Assembly (NCBI GenBank): GCA_017631215.1 | Contig: JAGBTR010000059.1 | Coordinates: 1 to 7,536, forward strand | DNA length: 7,536 bases | Source of the DNA: Clostridia bacterium | Lineage (GTDB): Bacteria > Bacillota > Clostridia > Oscillospirales > CAG-272 | Direction: 5' to 3' | Shown here: piece after piece, positions 1-6,614 of the stretch | How positions within the stretch are numbered: the stretch's first letter is position 1 | Layout of the letters: each line of letters starts with the position of its first letter | Notes under the pieces: model-generated | Seen by the model: the letters and a program-made list of their open reading frames with translations, nothing else | The model's database searches: none | What the model was told of the DNA's origin: nothing | Translations under genes and position numbers: made by a program

Positions 1-30
1 GTGTCTTAAATCACACGCACGGAGGTGCTT

Positions 31-561
31 ATGAAGGATGGAACACCACGACACGTGCGACGGTATCGTCTCGCGCGGCTGAGTCTGCTCTCGATTGCGT
101 TTTTTCTGGGACTTGCCATCGCCTATGCCGAGCACCAATGCTGGCTTCCTCGTCAATTCACCGTTGCATCGTTCCAGGCATACACGGCAAAGGTATGCAT
201 TGGTCCGAGCTTTGGACGCTCACTTGTTGTGCCGATTCTGATGCTCGGTGCTTTGCCGACCGCAGGATACTATCCCCTTTCACGTGTCTGCCTCTTTGCG
301 TCCGCCTTGCTTTGCGGAGCGAACAGCCTCCCATTTTTCTTGACACCCTCCCCTGCTCTGATCGTGTCCTTGACGCTGATCCTTCTTTGGATGCATTTGC
401 TGATGCGAACAGACGTTGAAGCCGCCCGTGGCATCCAATCACGCGCGCAGGGTGTCTCAAGGGCTTGTGCGATCGGCCAATATCTGTTACGCCTTTGTCT
501 GCTATGGGGAGAGGCGATTCTTATCTGTTTTCTGCTCTATTTTACTGCCGGTGTGATGTGA
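31..561 (+). CDS. Small multi-pass membrane protein of unknown function
   Basis: A 176-residue hydrophobic protein that I do not recognise. The ATG at 31 is preferred over the GTG at 25 because GGAGG at 21-25 lies five bases before it, whereas the GTG sits inside that SD. A basic N-terminus (residues 7-16, rich in Arg) precedes a helix at about 17-34. Further hydrophobic segments lie at about 64-79, 85-104, 108-126 and 152-174, giving roughly five membrane spans; the basic N-terminus suggests it faces the cytoplasm. A loop at about 35-60 contains two Cys. No catalytic motif is visible. It lies 34 bp upstream of a DUF624/YesL-like gene on the same strand and probably shares its transcript. The middle part (a Gly-Arg followed by a hydrophobic, Leu-Pro-containing stretch) faintly recalls SpoIIM-like proteins, but this is too weak to name it. 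The promoter must lie outside the window. Confidence 0.75.
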   Translation: MKDGTPRHVRRYRLARLSLLSIAFFLGLAIAYAEHQCWLPRQFTVASFQAYTAKVCIGPSFGRSLVVPILMLGALPTAGYYPLSRVCLFASALLCGANSLPFFLTPSPALIVSLTLILLWMHLLMRTDVEAARGIQSRAQGVSRACAIGQYLLRLCLLWGEAILICFLLYFTAGVM

Positions 562-595
562 TCACCTGCGGATGTTTAAACACAAGGAGAACACT

Positions 596-1555
596 ATGCG
601 ATTTCAATCCATTTTCAAATTCCGTGACCGCGATGGAAAAGGTGTTGAAAAGGGCGAGGATACCCGCCCGACTCTCAAAAACTTTTTTAAACAAATTTTT
701 CGCAAATTTTCACATCTGCTCAGCCTCAACGTGCTGATGCTGTTGCAGATCATTCCCATCATTCTTGCGGTCCTTGCGTTTTTGACCACGCCAATGACAC
801 CGTCGCAGAGCTCGGCTGCCTTTGCACCGTTGTATGGTGCGTCGCTGATCGAACCGAGCGGAGCGACCAATCTTTTCTTGGGGCTTGAGGCGCTTCCCTT
901 GAATATCCCCGTCTACTCCCCCGCATCCTATTGGATCATCGGAGCGTGTGTCGTCTTCTTGCTGTTGACGCTGGGATTGCAGTCGGTCGGCTCGTTCTAC
1001 GTTCTGCGCGGTCTTGTGCGCGGCGAGGCGGTATTTGTATTCAGCGATTATTTCTACGGCATCAAGCGCAACCTCAAGCAGGGCTTCCTGTTCGGTCTGA
1101 TCGACAGCATCTTGATCATCGTTCTGACCATCGACATCGCTTATTACTCGCAGACGGTCGGTCCCTTCTGGCTTGACGTGATGTTCTGGATCCTGACCGC
1201 GATCACCATCCTGTACGTCATCATGCGCCCCTATATCTATCTGATGCTCATCACCTTTGATATGAAGATCCGTAAGATGTTCAAGAACGCGCTCATCTTC
1301 TCGGCGCTGGGACTCAAGAGGAATCTGCTGGCGGCGCTCGGCATTATTTTGCTCGTCGCCATCCACGTCCTGCTCATCATCGCCTTTATGCCGCAGGGCG
1401 TCATCACCGTCATCCTGCCGCTCGTCTACCTGTTTGCCGCGATCGGCTTTATCACCACCTATGCCGCCTACCCCATCATCGACCGCTATATGATCGCGCC
1501 CTATCGCAGCGAGACGACCGATGGTGATGATGCACAAGGAGATACAGAGGAATGA
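596..1555 (+). CDS. DUF624/YesL-like integral membrane protein
   Basis: A 319-residue protein with about six membrane segments (about 43-64, 113-135, 165-183, 191-216, 245-264 and 268-292). The start at 596 is chosen because AAGGAG at 584-589 lies six bases upstream; an in-frame ATG at 572 lacks an SD. The central part has the look of the DUF624 (YesL) family: a Gly-rich helix, then a Tyr-x-x-Arg segment and a Phe-Gly-Ile-Lys-like amphipathic stretch around 132-165, repeated in weaker form at 210-245. YesL-type proteins often sit beside carbohydrate uptake or degradation genes, but no biochemical activity is established. Here it lies upstream of a sugar isomerase and a sugar kinase, which fits that association. 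The C-terminal tail (about 303-319) is acidic and hydrophilic. Its last codons and stop form the first unit of the 21-bp repeat array, and the TGA overlaps the first isomerase-frame ATG as ATGA at 1552-1555. Confidence 0.8.
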   Translation: MRFQSIFKFRDRDGKGVEKGEDTRPTLKNFFKQIFRKFSHLLSLNVLMLLQIIPIILAVLAFLTTPMTPSQSSAAFAPLYGASLIEPSGATNLFLGLEALPLNIPVYSPASYWIIGACVVFLLLTLGLQSVGSFYVLRGLVRGEAVFVFSDYFYGIKRNLKQGFLFGLIDSILIIVLTIDIAYYSQTVGPFWLDVMFWILTAITILYVIMRPYIYLMLITFDMKIRKMFKNALIFSALGLKRNLLAALGIILLVAIHVLLIIAFMPQGVITVILPLVYLFAAIGFITTYAAYPIIDRYMIAPYRSETTDGDDAQGDTEE

Positions 1556-1642
1556 AAAGGAGATACAGAGGAATGAAAAGGAGATACAGAGGAATGAAAA
1601 GGAGATACAGAGGAATGAAAAGGAGATACAGAGGAATGAAGA
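1538..1642 (+). repeat. Five tandem 21-bp repeats, each with SD, ATG and stop
   Basis: Units start at 1538, 1559, 1580, 1601 and 1622. Each reads GGAGATACAGAGGAATG followed by AAAA; the last ends in AAGA instead, and the other four are identical. With the preceding AA, each unit offers AAGGAG ten bases before an ATG (ATGs at 1552, 1573, 1594, 1615 and 1636). In the isomerase frame a unit encodes Lys-Arg-Arg-Tyr-Arg-Gly-Met with no stop. In the YesL frame it encodes Lys-Gly-Asp-Thr-Glu-Glu and then TGA. Because 21 is a multiple of three, gain or loss of units changes neither frame. Every unit therefore copies the YesL-end/isomerase-start junction. The likely origin is slipped-strand duplication; near identity suggests it is recent or still active. 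Confidence 0.95.
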
Positions 1643-2274
1643 GGTCGACGATCGAGCTGATAGATGCGATGCTCGCAAAGGAGCACGCGCTGACCGAGTG
1701 CCGTGAGACGCTGGTCGGGGCGGTCGAGTTGATATGCCGCTGCTTTGCGGACGGACACGCGCTGTACGTCTGCGGGAATGGAGGGAGCGCCTCGGATGCC
1801 GAGCATATCGTTGGTGAGCTGGTCAAGGCATTCCGTAAGAAAAGACCGATATCCGAGACCGAGCGCGCGCGCTTTGCCGCCTTGTATCCCGACGACGGCG
1901 CGCTACTGGAGCATTTGCAAGTAGGCTTCCCTGCCTACAGCCTTGTCAGCGGTACGGCCATTATGACCGCCATCGTCAACGATCTTGGCGGTGAATATAT
2001 CTACGCGCAGCAGGCCAACGCCTATCTGCAAAGCGGCGATATTCTTTGGGGCATCTCCACCTCGGGCAATTCTGCTCCCATCATCCATGCGATGAAGGTC
2101 GCACGTCTGAAGGGCGCACAGACCATTGCAATGACGGGCAAGTCGGGCGGTCAGATGTCTTCGCTTGCCGATCTGACGCTTCGCAGCACCGAGCAGGAGA
2201 CGTATCTCGTTCAGCAGGAGCACATTGCGTTTTACCATATCATATGTGCTGCCGTGGAGGAGGAATTGGCATGA
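1636..2274 (+). CDS. SIS-domain sugar-phosphate isomerase, GmhA-type
   Basis: A 212-residue SIS-domain protein resembling D-sedoheptulose-7-phosphate isomerase (GmhA), a cytosolic enzyme that makes D-glycero-manno-heptose 7-phosphate. Visible motifs are Cys-Gly-Asn-Gly-Gly-Ser at 46-51, Asp-Ala-Glu-His at 54-57, and Ser-Thr-Ser-Gly-Asn-Ser at 141-146, the phosphate-binding signature. Glu61, Gln193 and His201 align by spacing with E. coli GmhA Glu65, Gln172 and His180 (recalled numbering), so the active site appears intact. Relative to E. coli GmhA there is an insertion of about 25 residues at roughly 72-97, which I recall in other clostridial members. The start at 1636 gives a family-like N-terminus. 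In-frame ATGs at 1552, 1573, 1594 and 1615 would add 7-28 basic residues from the repeat array. The gene overlaps the ROK kinase by ATGA. The real substrate may be another sugar phosphate, so no symbol is assigned. Confidence 0.85.
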   Translation: MKRSTIELIDAMLAKEHALTECRETLVGAVELICRCFADGHALYVCGNGGSASDAEHIVGELVKAFRKKRPISETERARFAALYPDDGALLEHLQVGFPAYSLVSGTAIMTAIVNDLGGEYIYAQQANAYLQSGDILWGISTSGNSAPIIHAMKVARLKGAQTIAMTGKSGGQMSSLADLTLRSTEQETYLVQQEHIAFYHIICAAVEEELA

Positions 2275-3245
2275 TCGCAGGAATCGACATTGGCGGAACC
2301 AAATGCGCCGTTCTGCTCGGCGAGCAGCGTTTGGATGATCTCACGATCATCGAACGCGTTGAGTTCCCTACGCCCAGTACCCCGCAATTGGCGATCGGGG
2401 CGTTCATAGAGACACTTCGCGAGCTGTGTCACAAGCATCACATATCTGCACCCGATGCAATCGGCATCTCGTGCGGAGGACCGCTTGACAGCCGTCGGGG
2501 TATCATTCTTTCCCCGCCGAATCTCATCGGCTGGGACGAGGTACACATCACAGACGAAATAACCGCCGCCTTGGGCGCTCCCACCTATCTTTGCAACGAC
2601 GCAGATGCTGGAGCTTTGGCCGAATGGACGTTCGGCGCGGGTCGCGGCTGCGAGCATATGGTGTTTATCACCTTCGGTACGGGGCTTGGCGCGGGCTTGA
2701 TCCTTGGCGGCAGACTCCACACGGGGGCATCCAATTTTGCCGGTGAGATCGGACACATCCGCCTCGATCGGCACGGTCCCGTCGGCTATGGCAAGAGCGG
2801 CTCTGCCGAGGGCTTTTGCAGCGGCAACGGCATCGCTCAGCTTACCAGAACGCGTGTGTTGGAGCAGCTGCAATCGGGCAAGCAGGTTGCTTGGGCAACC
2901 ACCGCTGCCGATGCTGAGCGCATCACAGCCAAGGACGTCGGTCTTGCCGCCGCGAGCGGTGACCGCCTTGCGCTGGATATCTTTGCGGAGGTAGGCGAGC
3001 AATTCGGTCGTACGCTGGCAATTCTTGTTGATGTGCTGAATCCCGAGCTGGTCGTTGCGGGCGGCGTTTATATGCGCGCCCACCAATTCATTGACGATGC
3101 TATGTGGGCAACCCTTCGCCGCGAGGCGCTTCCCGGTGCGGCGGATGCGCTGCGCGTGCTTCCCTCTGCGCTTGGTGAGCGTATCGGCGACTACGCCGCG
3201 CTGACCGTTGCGATCAACGGCTTGAATCATCGTGTCAACCAATAA
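2271..3245 (+). CDS. ROK-family sugar kinase lacking the zinc-site cysteines
   Basis: A 324-residue cytosolic kinase expected to phosphorylate a hexose or related sugar with ATP. The N-terminal Asp-Ile-Gly-Gly-Thr-Lys at 6-11 is the phosphate-1 motif. Asn109-Asp110-Ala-Asp holds the probable catalytic base Asp110. Gly-Thr-Gly-Leu-Gly at 136-140 is the phosphate-2 motif, and Gly-Glu-Ile-Gly-His at 158-162 supplies the usual sugar-contacting Glu and His. The ROK zinc motif Cys-x-Cys-Gly-x-x-Gly-Cys-x-Glu is replaced by residues 171-180, with Val171, Tyr173 and Ser178 where Cys is expected. I recall this zinc-less form from other Gram-positive ROK kinases. The start overlaps the isomerase stop as ATGA, with an AGGAGG seven bases before it, indicating translational coupling. 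The pairing suggests kinase and isomerase act in sequence on one sugar. A regulator role is unlikely, since there is no N-terminal helix-turn-helix. It is the last gene before a terminator. Confidence 0.88.
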   Translation: MIAGIDIGGTKCAVLLGEQRLDDLTIIERVEFPTPSTPQLAIGAFIETLRELCHKHHISAPDAIGISCGGPLDSRRGIILSPPNLIGWDEVHITDEITAALGAPTYLCNDADAGALAEWTFGAGRGCEHMVFITFGTGLGAGLILGGRLHTGASNFAGEIGHIRLDRHGPVGYGKSGSAEGFCSGNGIAQLTRTRVLEQLQSGKQVAWATTAADAERITAKDVGLAAASGDRLALDIFAEVGEQFGRTLAILVDVLNPELVVAGGVYMRAHQFIDDAMWATLRREALPGAADALRVLPSALGERIGDYAALTVAINGLNHRVNQ

Positions 3246-3249
3246 ATGC

Positions 3250-3297
3250 AAAAAAAACGCCGCCGAGAAAACGTTCTCAGCGGTGTTTTGTTTTATT
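3250..3297. terminator. Bidirectional intrinsic terminator between convergent operons
   Basis: A 16-position stem pairs 3254-3269 with 3274-3289 around the loop AACG. On the plus strand it contains one G-T wobble (3259/3284) and one C-A mismatch (3264/3279). Plus-strand transcripts meet TTTT-G-TTTT on the 3' side. Minus-strand transcripts meet an unbroken run of eight T (complement of A 3250-3257). It starts within ten bases of the kinase stop and ends close to the lysA stop, so it should end both operons. Confidence 0.92.
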
Positions 3298-3300
3298 CGA

Positions 3301-4596
3301 TTAAAGCTCGTTTCGGATCAGATCCTCGAACGTCTCGCGGCGCAAGATCAGTGTGTCCTCGCCATCGCAGAGTCTGACCATCGCGGGTCTTGGTAAACGG
3401 TTGTAGTTGGACGCCATTGCATAGTTGTATGCGCCTGTCGTCAGCACGGCGATGATGTTTCCTCTTTGCGGATACGGTAGCGCAACGCCCTCTTGGATGA
3501 GATCGCCGCTCTCACAGCAACGTCCCGCCACGGTGCAGACGGTATCACATTCGTCGTTCATGCGATCGGCCATTACCACCGTATAGGGCGACTGGTACAG
3601 TGCATAACGGGGGTTGTCCGGCATACCGCCGTCAACCGATACGTAATTGCGGAAGCCGGGAATGCTCTTGAGTGTACCGACGGTATACAGCGTCATACCC
3701 GCATCTGCCACGATGCTGCGACCGGGCTCCATCCTCACGCGCGGCATCGGGAAGCCGTGTGCCTCACAGCACGCGCGCATTGCTTTTCCGATCTCCTCGA
3801 TGTTGGCGGCGTAATCGATACGCGGGTGCTCCTCCAGATACGGAACGCCCATACCACCGCCGATGTTGATCTCGCGGAAGGTGAAGTTCAACCTATCCCG
3901 TACGTTGGCGGCAAAGTCGACCATAATGCGCGCCGCATCGGTAAACGGCTGTGTCTCAAAGATCTGCGAGCCGACGTGACAGTGAATACCCTCCAAGGAT
4001 ACGTGCGGCTGACCAATGGCCAGCATAACCAGCGTCATTGCCTGCTCTGTCTCAATGGCGGCACCGAATTTGGAATCTACACTACCCGTGGAGATCGCCT
4101 TGTGCGTGTGCGGATCAATGCCGGGGGCCACACGGATCAGAATCTTTTGCTTGATATTACGCGCGGTAGCCTCGCGCTCAATAGCAAGCAGTTCCTCTTC
4201 GTTATCGCAGACAAAATAGCCTACGCCGTTATCCATCGCGTAGGAAATATCCGCGTCGGTCTTGTTATTTCCGTGGAAATAGGCGCGCTCCATGGGAAAT
4301 CCACCGCGAACGGCGGTAAAGATCTCACCCGAGGAAACGACGTCAATGCCCATTCCCTCCTCGCGCATAATGCGGTAGATATCCTTGATGCACAGCGCCT
4401 TGCCCGCATACAGCGGAAGCGCATCCTCGCCAAAGGCGGACTTCATCGCGCCTTGATAAATACGACATTTTTCGCGGATCTTGTTCTCGTCCAGCAGGTA
4501 GAGCGGCGTGCCGTATTTGTTTGCCAGCTCAATGGTATCAACGCCCGCGAAGCAAAGATGCCCCGCCGCGTTGATCGAAATGTTATCACAGATCAT
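3301..4596 (-). CDS. lysA: Diaminopimelate decarboxylase
   Basis: A 431-residue PLP enzyme that decarboxylates meso-diaminopimelate to L-lysine, the last step of the pathway, in the cytosol. It belongs to the fold III (alanine racemase-like) decarboxylases. The PLP-binding Lys is Lys66 in Tyr-Ala-Gly-Lys-Ala. His-Val-Gly-Ser-Gln lies at 207-211, the Gly-Gly-Gly phosphate loop near 246-248, and Glu-Pro-Gly-Arg-Ser at 290-294. Cys-Glu-Ser-Gly-Asp at 361-365 supplies the Cys contributed across the dimer interface, and the Tyr-containing Gly-Ala-Tyr motif is near 388-390. Length is normal. The ATG at 4596 is chosen because AAGGA lies nine bases upstream; an in-frame TTG at 4617 has no SD of its own and overlaps this one. 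It is the third gene of the lysine operon, 30 bp after dapB, with no separate promoter evident. The symbol is supported by both motifs and context. Confidence 0.97.
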   Translation of the reverse strand: MICDNISINAAGHLCFAGVDTIELANKYGTPLYLLDENKIREKCRIYQGAMKSAFGEDALPLYAGKALCIKDIYRIMREEGMGIDVVSSGEIFTAVRGGFPMERAYFHGNNKTDADISYAMDNGVGYFVCDNEEELLAIEREATARNIKQKILIRVAPGIDPHTHKAISTGSVDSKFGAAIETEQAMTLVMLAIGQPHVSLEGIHCHVGSQIFETQPFTDAARIMVDFAANVRDRLNFTFREINIGGGMGVPYLEEHPRIDYAANIEEIGKAMRACCEAHGFPMPRVRMEPGRSIVADAGMTLYTVGTLKSIPGFRNYVSVDGGMPDNPRYALYQSPYTVVMADRMNDECDTVCTVAGRCCESGDLIQEGVALPYPQRGNIIAVLTTGAYNYAMASNYNRLPRPAMVRLCDGEDTLILRRETFEDLIRNEL

Positions 4597-4626
4597 GTCT
4601 TGTGTTCCTTTTTTCAAAGATATAGG

Positions 4627-5367
4627 TCAAGCGAACAGATCGCTCACCGAATACAGCCCTGCGGTCTGCTCGCGCAGATACTCGGCTGCCTTAAGTGCAC
4701 CCTCGGCAAACAGCGCGCGGCTGTGCGCCTCGTGCTTAAGCGTCAGCGTCTGCGAGCCCGTGTTGATATGCACCTCGTGAATGCCGACGACCTTACCCAT
4801 ACGGATGGAGTGAATACCGACCTCGCCTGCGGGGCGCTTGCCGTTTTCGTGACGTCCGACGCAGAAGGTCGTGTTCTGACGAACATCCTCAACACCGCGC
4901 GCGATCATCAGCGCCGTGCCGCTCGGGACGTCCAGCTTCTGATTGTGGTGAGTCTCAACAATCTCAACGTCTGCATCGGGAAACACCTGCACGGCGGTCT
5001 TAACAAGCGAGACGAGCAGCGCGATGCCGATGGACATATTGCCCGAATAGAAGATCGGGACTCTGCGAGAGGCGTCCTCGATCATTTTCTTTTCCTCGTC
5101 GGTCTGCCCCGTTGTGGCAATGACGGTAGGAATACCGCGCTCAAGGGCGAAGGAAAGCACCTTGTCGGTTGCGCTGTGATGAGAAAAATCGACCAGCACC
5201 TCCGCCGTCTCCTTAATGTCGGAGAGCGAGGTGTAGACCGGCGCGTCAGCTTCGGGGAGCGTGATATCGACCGCTGCCGCAAGCTCTGCACCGCAATAGC
5301 CCGACGCGATGGAGGCAAGCAGCTCCTTGCCCATACGTCCTGCGGCACCGTTTACAATAATTCTCAT
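4627..5367 (-). CDS. dapB: 4-hydroxy-tetrahydrodipicolinate reductase
   Basis: A 246-residue cytosolic reductase that converts 4-hydroxy-tetrahydrodipicolinate, the DapA product, to tetrahydrodipicolinate using NAD(P)H. The nucleotide-binding Gly-Ala-Ala-Gly-Arg-Met-Gly is at 7-13. Asp-Phe-Ser at 60-62 and Thr-Thr-Gly at 85-87 are family positions near the cofactor. The catalytic and substrate motif is Glu138-Thr-His-His-Asn-Gln-Lys, with His140, His141 and Lys144. It is followed by Pro-Ser-Gly-Thr-Ala at 148-152, which binds the substrate carboxylates. Length is typical of the short clostridial forms. AGAGG lies six bases before the ATG. The gene starts 10 bp after dapA ends and is followed by lysA, so all three should be under the upstream lysine riboswitch. 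Nothing is missing or broken. Confidence 0.97.
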   Translation of the reverse strand: MRIIVNGAAGRMGKELLASIASGYCGAELAAAVDITLPEADAPVYTSLSDIKETAEVLVDFSHHSATDKVLSFALERGIPTVIATTGQTDEEKKMIEDASRRVPIFYSGNMSIGIALLVSLVKTAVQVFPDADVEIVETHHNQKLDVPSGTALMIARGVEDVRQNTTFCVGRHENGKRPAGEVGIHSIRMGKVVGIHEVHINTGSQTLTLKHEAHSRALFAEGALKAAEYLREQTAGLYSVSDLFA

Positions 5368-5377
5368 ATCAAACCTC

Positions 5378-6262
5378 TCAGATCAAATTCTGCTCTTTCA
5401 TCAGCGAAAGCAGAACGGCGCGGTGGTTGTCCTCCATCGGCGTCAGCGGCAGACGGAGATAGTCCTCACAGAAGCCCATAGCAGCCATAGCGGCCTTGAC
5501 GGGAATAGGATTGACCTCACAGAACAGCGCATTGATCAGCGGCAGATAGTCGAGCTGCATCTGACGGCTCTTCTGAATATCACCGCGCATAAAGGCGTGG
5601 CACATCTCGCTCGTCTCGCGAGGCAAGAGGTTGGACAGCACCGAGATGACGCCCTTGCCGCCCATCGAGAGAACGGGGACGATCTGGTCGTCGTTACCCG
5701 AATAGATATCCAGCTTATCGCCGACAGCAGCGGCCGTCTCAACGATCTTGGAAATGTTGCCGTTGGCCTCCTTGATGGCGACGATGTTGGGATGATCAGC
5801 CAGTGCCGCATAGGTATTGACCTCGATGGCAACACCCGTGCGCGAGGGGACGTTGTAAAGGATCATCGGCAGGTCTGCCGCATCAGCGATCGCGGTGAAC
5901 ATCGTCACAAGACCCTTCTGGGTTGCCTTGTTATAATAAGGCGTAACGACCAGCGATGCGTCTGCACCAACCTCGTAAGCAAAGCGCGTCAGGTCGATGG
6001 CGTAATCGGTATCGTTCGAGCCCGTTCCTGCAATGATGGGAACGCGCTTATTTGCACGCTCAACGGCAAAGCGGATGGCCTCGCGGTGCTCCTCGTCGGT
6101 CAGCGTCGAGCCCTCGCCCGTCGTGCCGCAAATGACCAGTGCATCAATGCCGCTGTCGATCTGCCAATCGATCAGCTTGCCGAACGCGGTATAATCCACG
6201 CCATCACGCGTCAAGGGGGTTACGAGCGCGGTTGCGGCGCCCTCAAAAATCGTCTTCTTCAT
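5378..6262 (-). CDS. dapA: 4-hydroxy-tetrahydrodipicolinate synthase
   Basis: A 294-residue TIM-barrel class I aldolase that condenses pyruvate with L-aspartate semialdehyde, the first committed step to diaminopimelate and lysine. The Schiff-base residue is Lys164 (Ala-Ile-Lys-Glu-Ala). Tyr136 lies in Tyr-Asn-Val-Pro-Ser-Arg-Thr-Gly, with Arg141 as the carboxylate-binding Arg. Gly-Thr-Thr-Gly-Glu at 46-50 contains the proton-relay Thr. All four are offset by three from the E. coli numbering as I recall it. The ATG at 6262 follows AAGGA by nine bases. The frame stays open upstream to 6388, but that stretch is the riboswitch expression platform and not protein. First gene of dapA-dapB-lysA. Lysine should repress it at the RNA level; allosteric inhibition cannot be judged from sequence alone. 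Confidence 0.97.
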   Translation of the reverse strand: MKKTIFEGAATALVTPLTRDGVDYTAFGKLIDWQIDSGIDALVICGTTGEGSTLTDEEHREAIRFAVERANKRVPIIAGTGSNDTDYAIDLTRFAYEVGADASLVVTPYYNKATQKGLVTMFTAIADAADLPMILYNVPSRTGVAIEVNTYAALADHPNIVAIKEANGNISKIVETAAAVGDKLDIYSGNDDQIVPVLSMGGKGVISVLSNLLPRETSEMCHAFMRGDIQKSRQMQLDYLPLINALFCEVNPIPVKAAMAAMGFCEDYLRLPLTPMEDNHRAVLLSLMKEQNLI

Positions 6263-6293
6263 GTTTTTTGTTCCTTTCCTTGGTGAGATATAC

Positions 6294-6325
6294 AAAAAAA
6301 TAGAGCCAACTCTTACGAATCGGCT
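6294..6325 (-). terminator. Riboswitch-controlled intrinsic terminator upstream of dapA
   Basis: On the minus strand the stem AGCCGATTC (6325-6317) pairs fully with GAGTTGGCT (6312-6304), including two G-U wobbles, around the GNRA-type loop GTAA (6316-6313). It is followed by CTA and seven T (6300-6294). It lies between the lysine aptamer and the dapA SD, as expected for the OFF state of an L-box transcriptional switch. Confidence 0.92.
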
Positions 6326-6379
6326 ACCGCAAAATCCCAAAAGTCCCCCTTTTTTCGGGGTTTGGATCATTTCGATAGC
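6323..6379 (-). promoter_or_regulatory. Antiterminator helix of the lysine riboswitch
   Basis: GCTATCG (6379-6373), which contains the 3' strand of aptamer helix P1, can pair over seven positions with CGGTAGC (6329-6323), which contains the start of the terminator stem. The enclosed sequence continues the helix: ATCC pairs with GGAT, and CCCC with GGGG around GAAAAAA. Pairing here excludes both P1 and the terminator, so it is the predicted lysine-free ON structure. The pairings are seen in the sequence; the switching is inferred from how L boxes work. Confidence 0.8.
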
Positions 6380-6529
6380 TCTCCGCAATATGCGACAGTA
6401 AAACGGATATTAACCGAGTTACCAGGACGGCCGCACGCCTCGGCCTCCTTCGGCACGATCCCCTTTTCCCTCCGCAACGTCTTGCGAGGACTAGACACGA
6501 AAGGTACTGTTGTCACGTGCGCCTCTATC
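6374..6529 (-). promoter_or_regulatory. Lysine riboswitch (L box) aptamer
   Basis: The five-helix lysine aptamer can be drawn on the minus strand. P1 is GATAG (6529-6525) with CTATC (6378-6374). P2 is GCACG (6520-6516) with CGTGC (6457-6453). P3 is GGAGGCCG (6448-6441) with CGGCC-G-TCC (6433-6425). P4 is a short CGG/CCG hairpin near 6416-6404, and P5 is CGCA/TGCG around TAT near 6394-6384. Conserved L-box blocks are present in order: GATAGAGG, CAGTA, AAGGGGA then GCCGAAG, CCTGG, ACTGTC and GGAGAGCTATC. The P3 loop GAGG could kiss CCTC at 6489-6486 in the P2 arm. It senses free lysine and controls dapA-dapB-lysA by attenuation. Only a few bases separate the promoter's expected start site from P1. 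Confidence 0.95.
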
Positions 6530-6538
6530 ATTTTTATC

Positions 6539-6567
6539 ATTATATCGAATTTTCTCGTCTTTGTCAA
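6539..6567 (-). promoter_or_regulatory. Consensus vegetative promoter of the dapA-dapB-lysA operon
   Basis: TTGACA (6567-6562) and TATAAT (6544-6539) on the minus strand are separated by exactly 17 bases, a perfect match to the housekeeping sigma consensus. Initiation is expected near 6532, just before helix P1 of the lysine riboswitch. Such a strong promoter fits a gene set whose output is then set by RNA-level attenuation. Confidence 0.93.
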
Positions 6568-6580
6568 GTGGTATACGCTA

Positions 6581-6597
6581 TTTTTTTGATTTTTTTT
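6581..6597 (-). promoter_or_regulatory. Phased A-tracts upstream of the dap promoter (UP-like)
   Basis: Minus-strand runs of eight A (6597-6590) and seven A (6587-6581) have centres about one helical turn apart. They lie 14-30 bases upstream of the -35 box. A-tracts here commonly bend DNA or bind the RNA polymerase alpha subunit. The function is inferred from position and composition only. Confidence 0.45.
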
Positions 6598-6614
6598 GCG
6601 AGTGAGCGACGTCT

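Noticed and set aside
1538..1642. The 21-bp array as a CRISPR or origin iteron
   Set aside because: There are no spacers between units, and no replication gene or AT-rich unwinding region nearby. The units are explained as a duplicated translation junction.
710..1678. Long minus-strand frame of 322 codons opposite the YesL gene, with Phe-Leu-Cys-Ile-Ser repeats
   Set aside because: It is the antisense shadow of the YesL-like gene and the 21-bp array, with charged low-complexity composition and no SD or family signature.
4597..4617. TTG at 4617 as the lysA start
   Set aside because: The extension overlaps the AAGGA that serves the ATG at 4596, and it has no SD of its own.
3493..5481. Plus-strand frame of 662 codons opposite lysA and dapB
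   Set aside because: It is a shadow of two clearly identified minus-strand enzymes. Its translation has no recognisable domain.
6263..6388. In-frame 42-codon N-terminal extension of dapA, with possible starts at 6388 or 6370
   Set aside because: It covers the riboswitch P1 strand and terminator. DapA family length and the SD nine bases before 6262 support the shorter protein.
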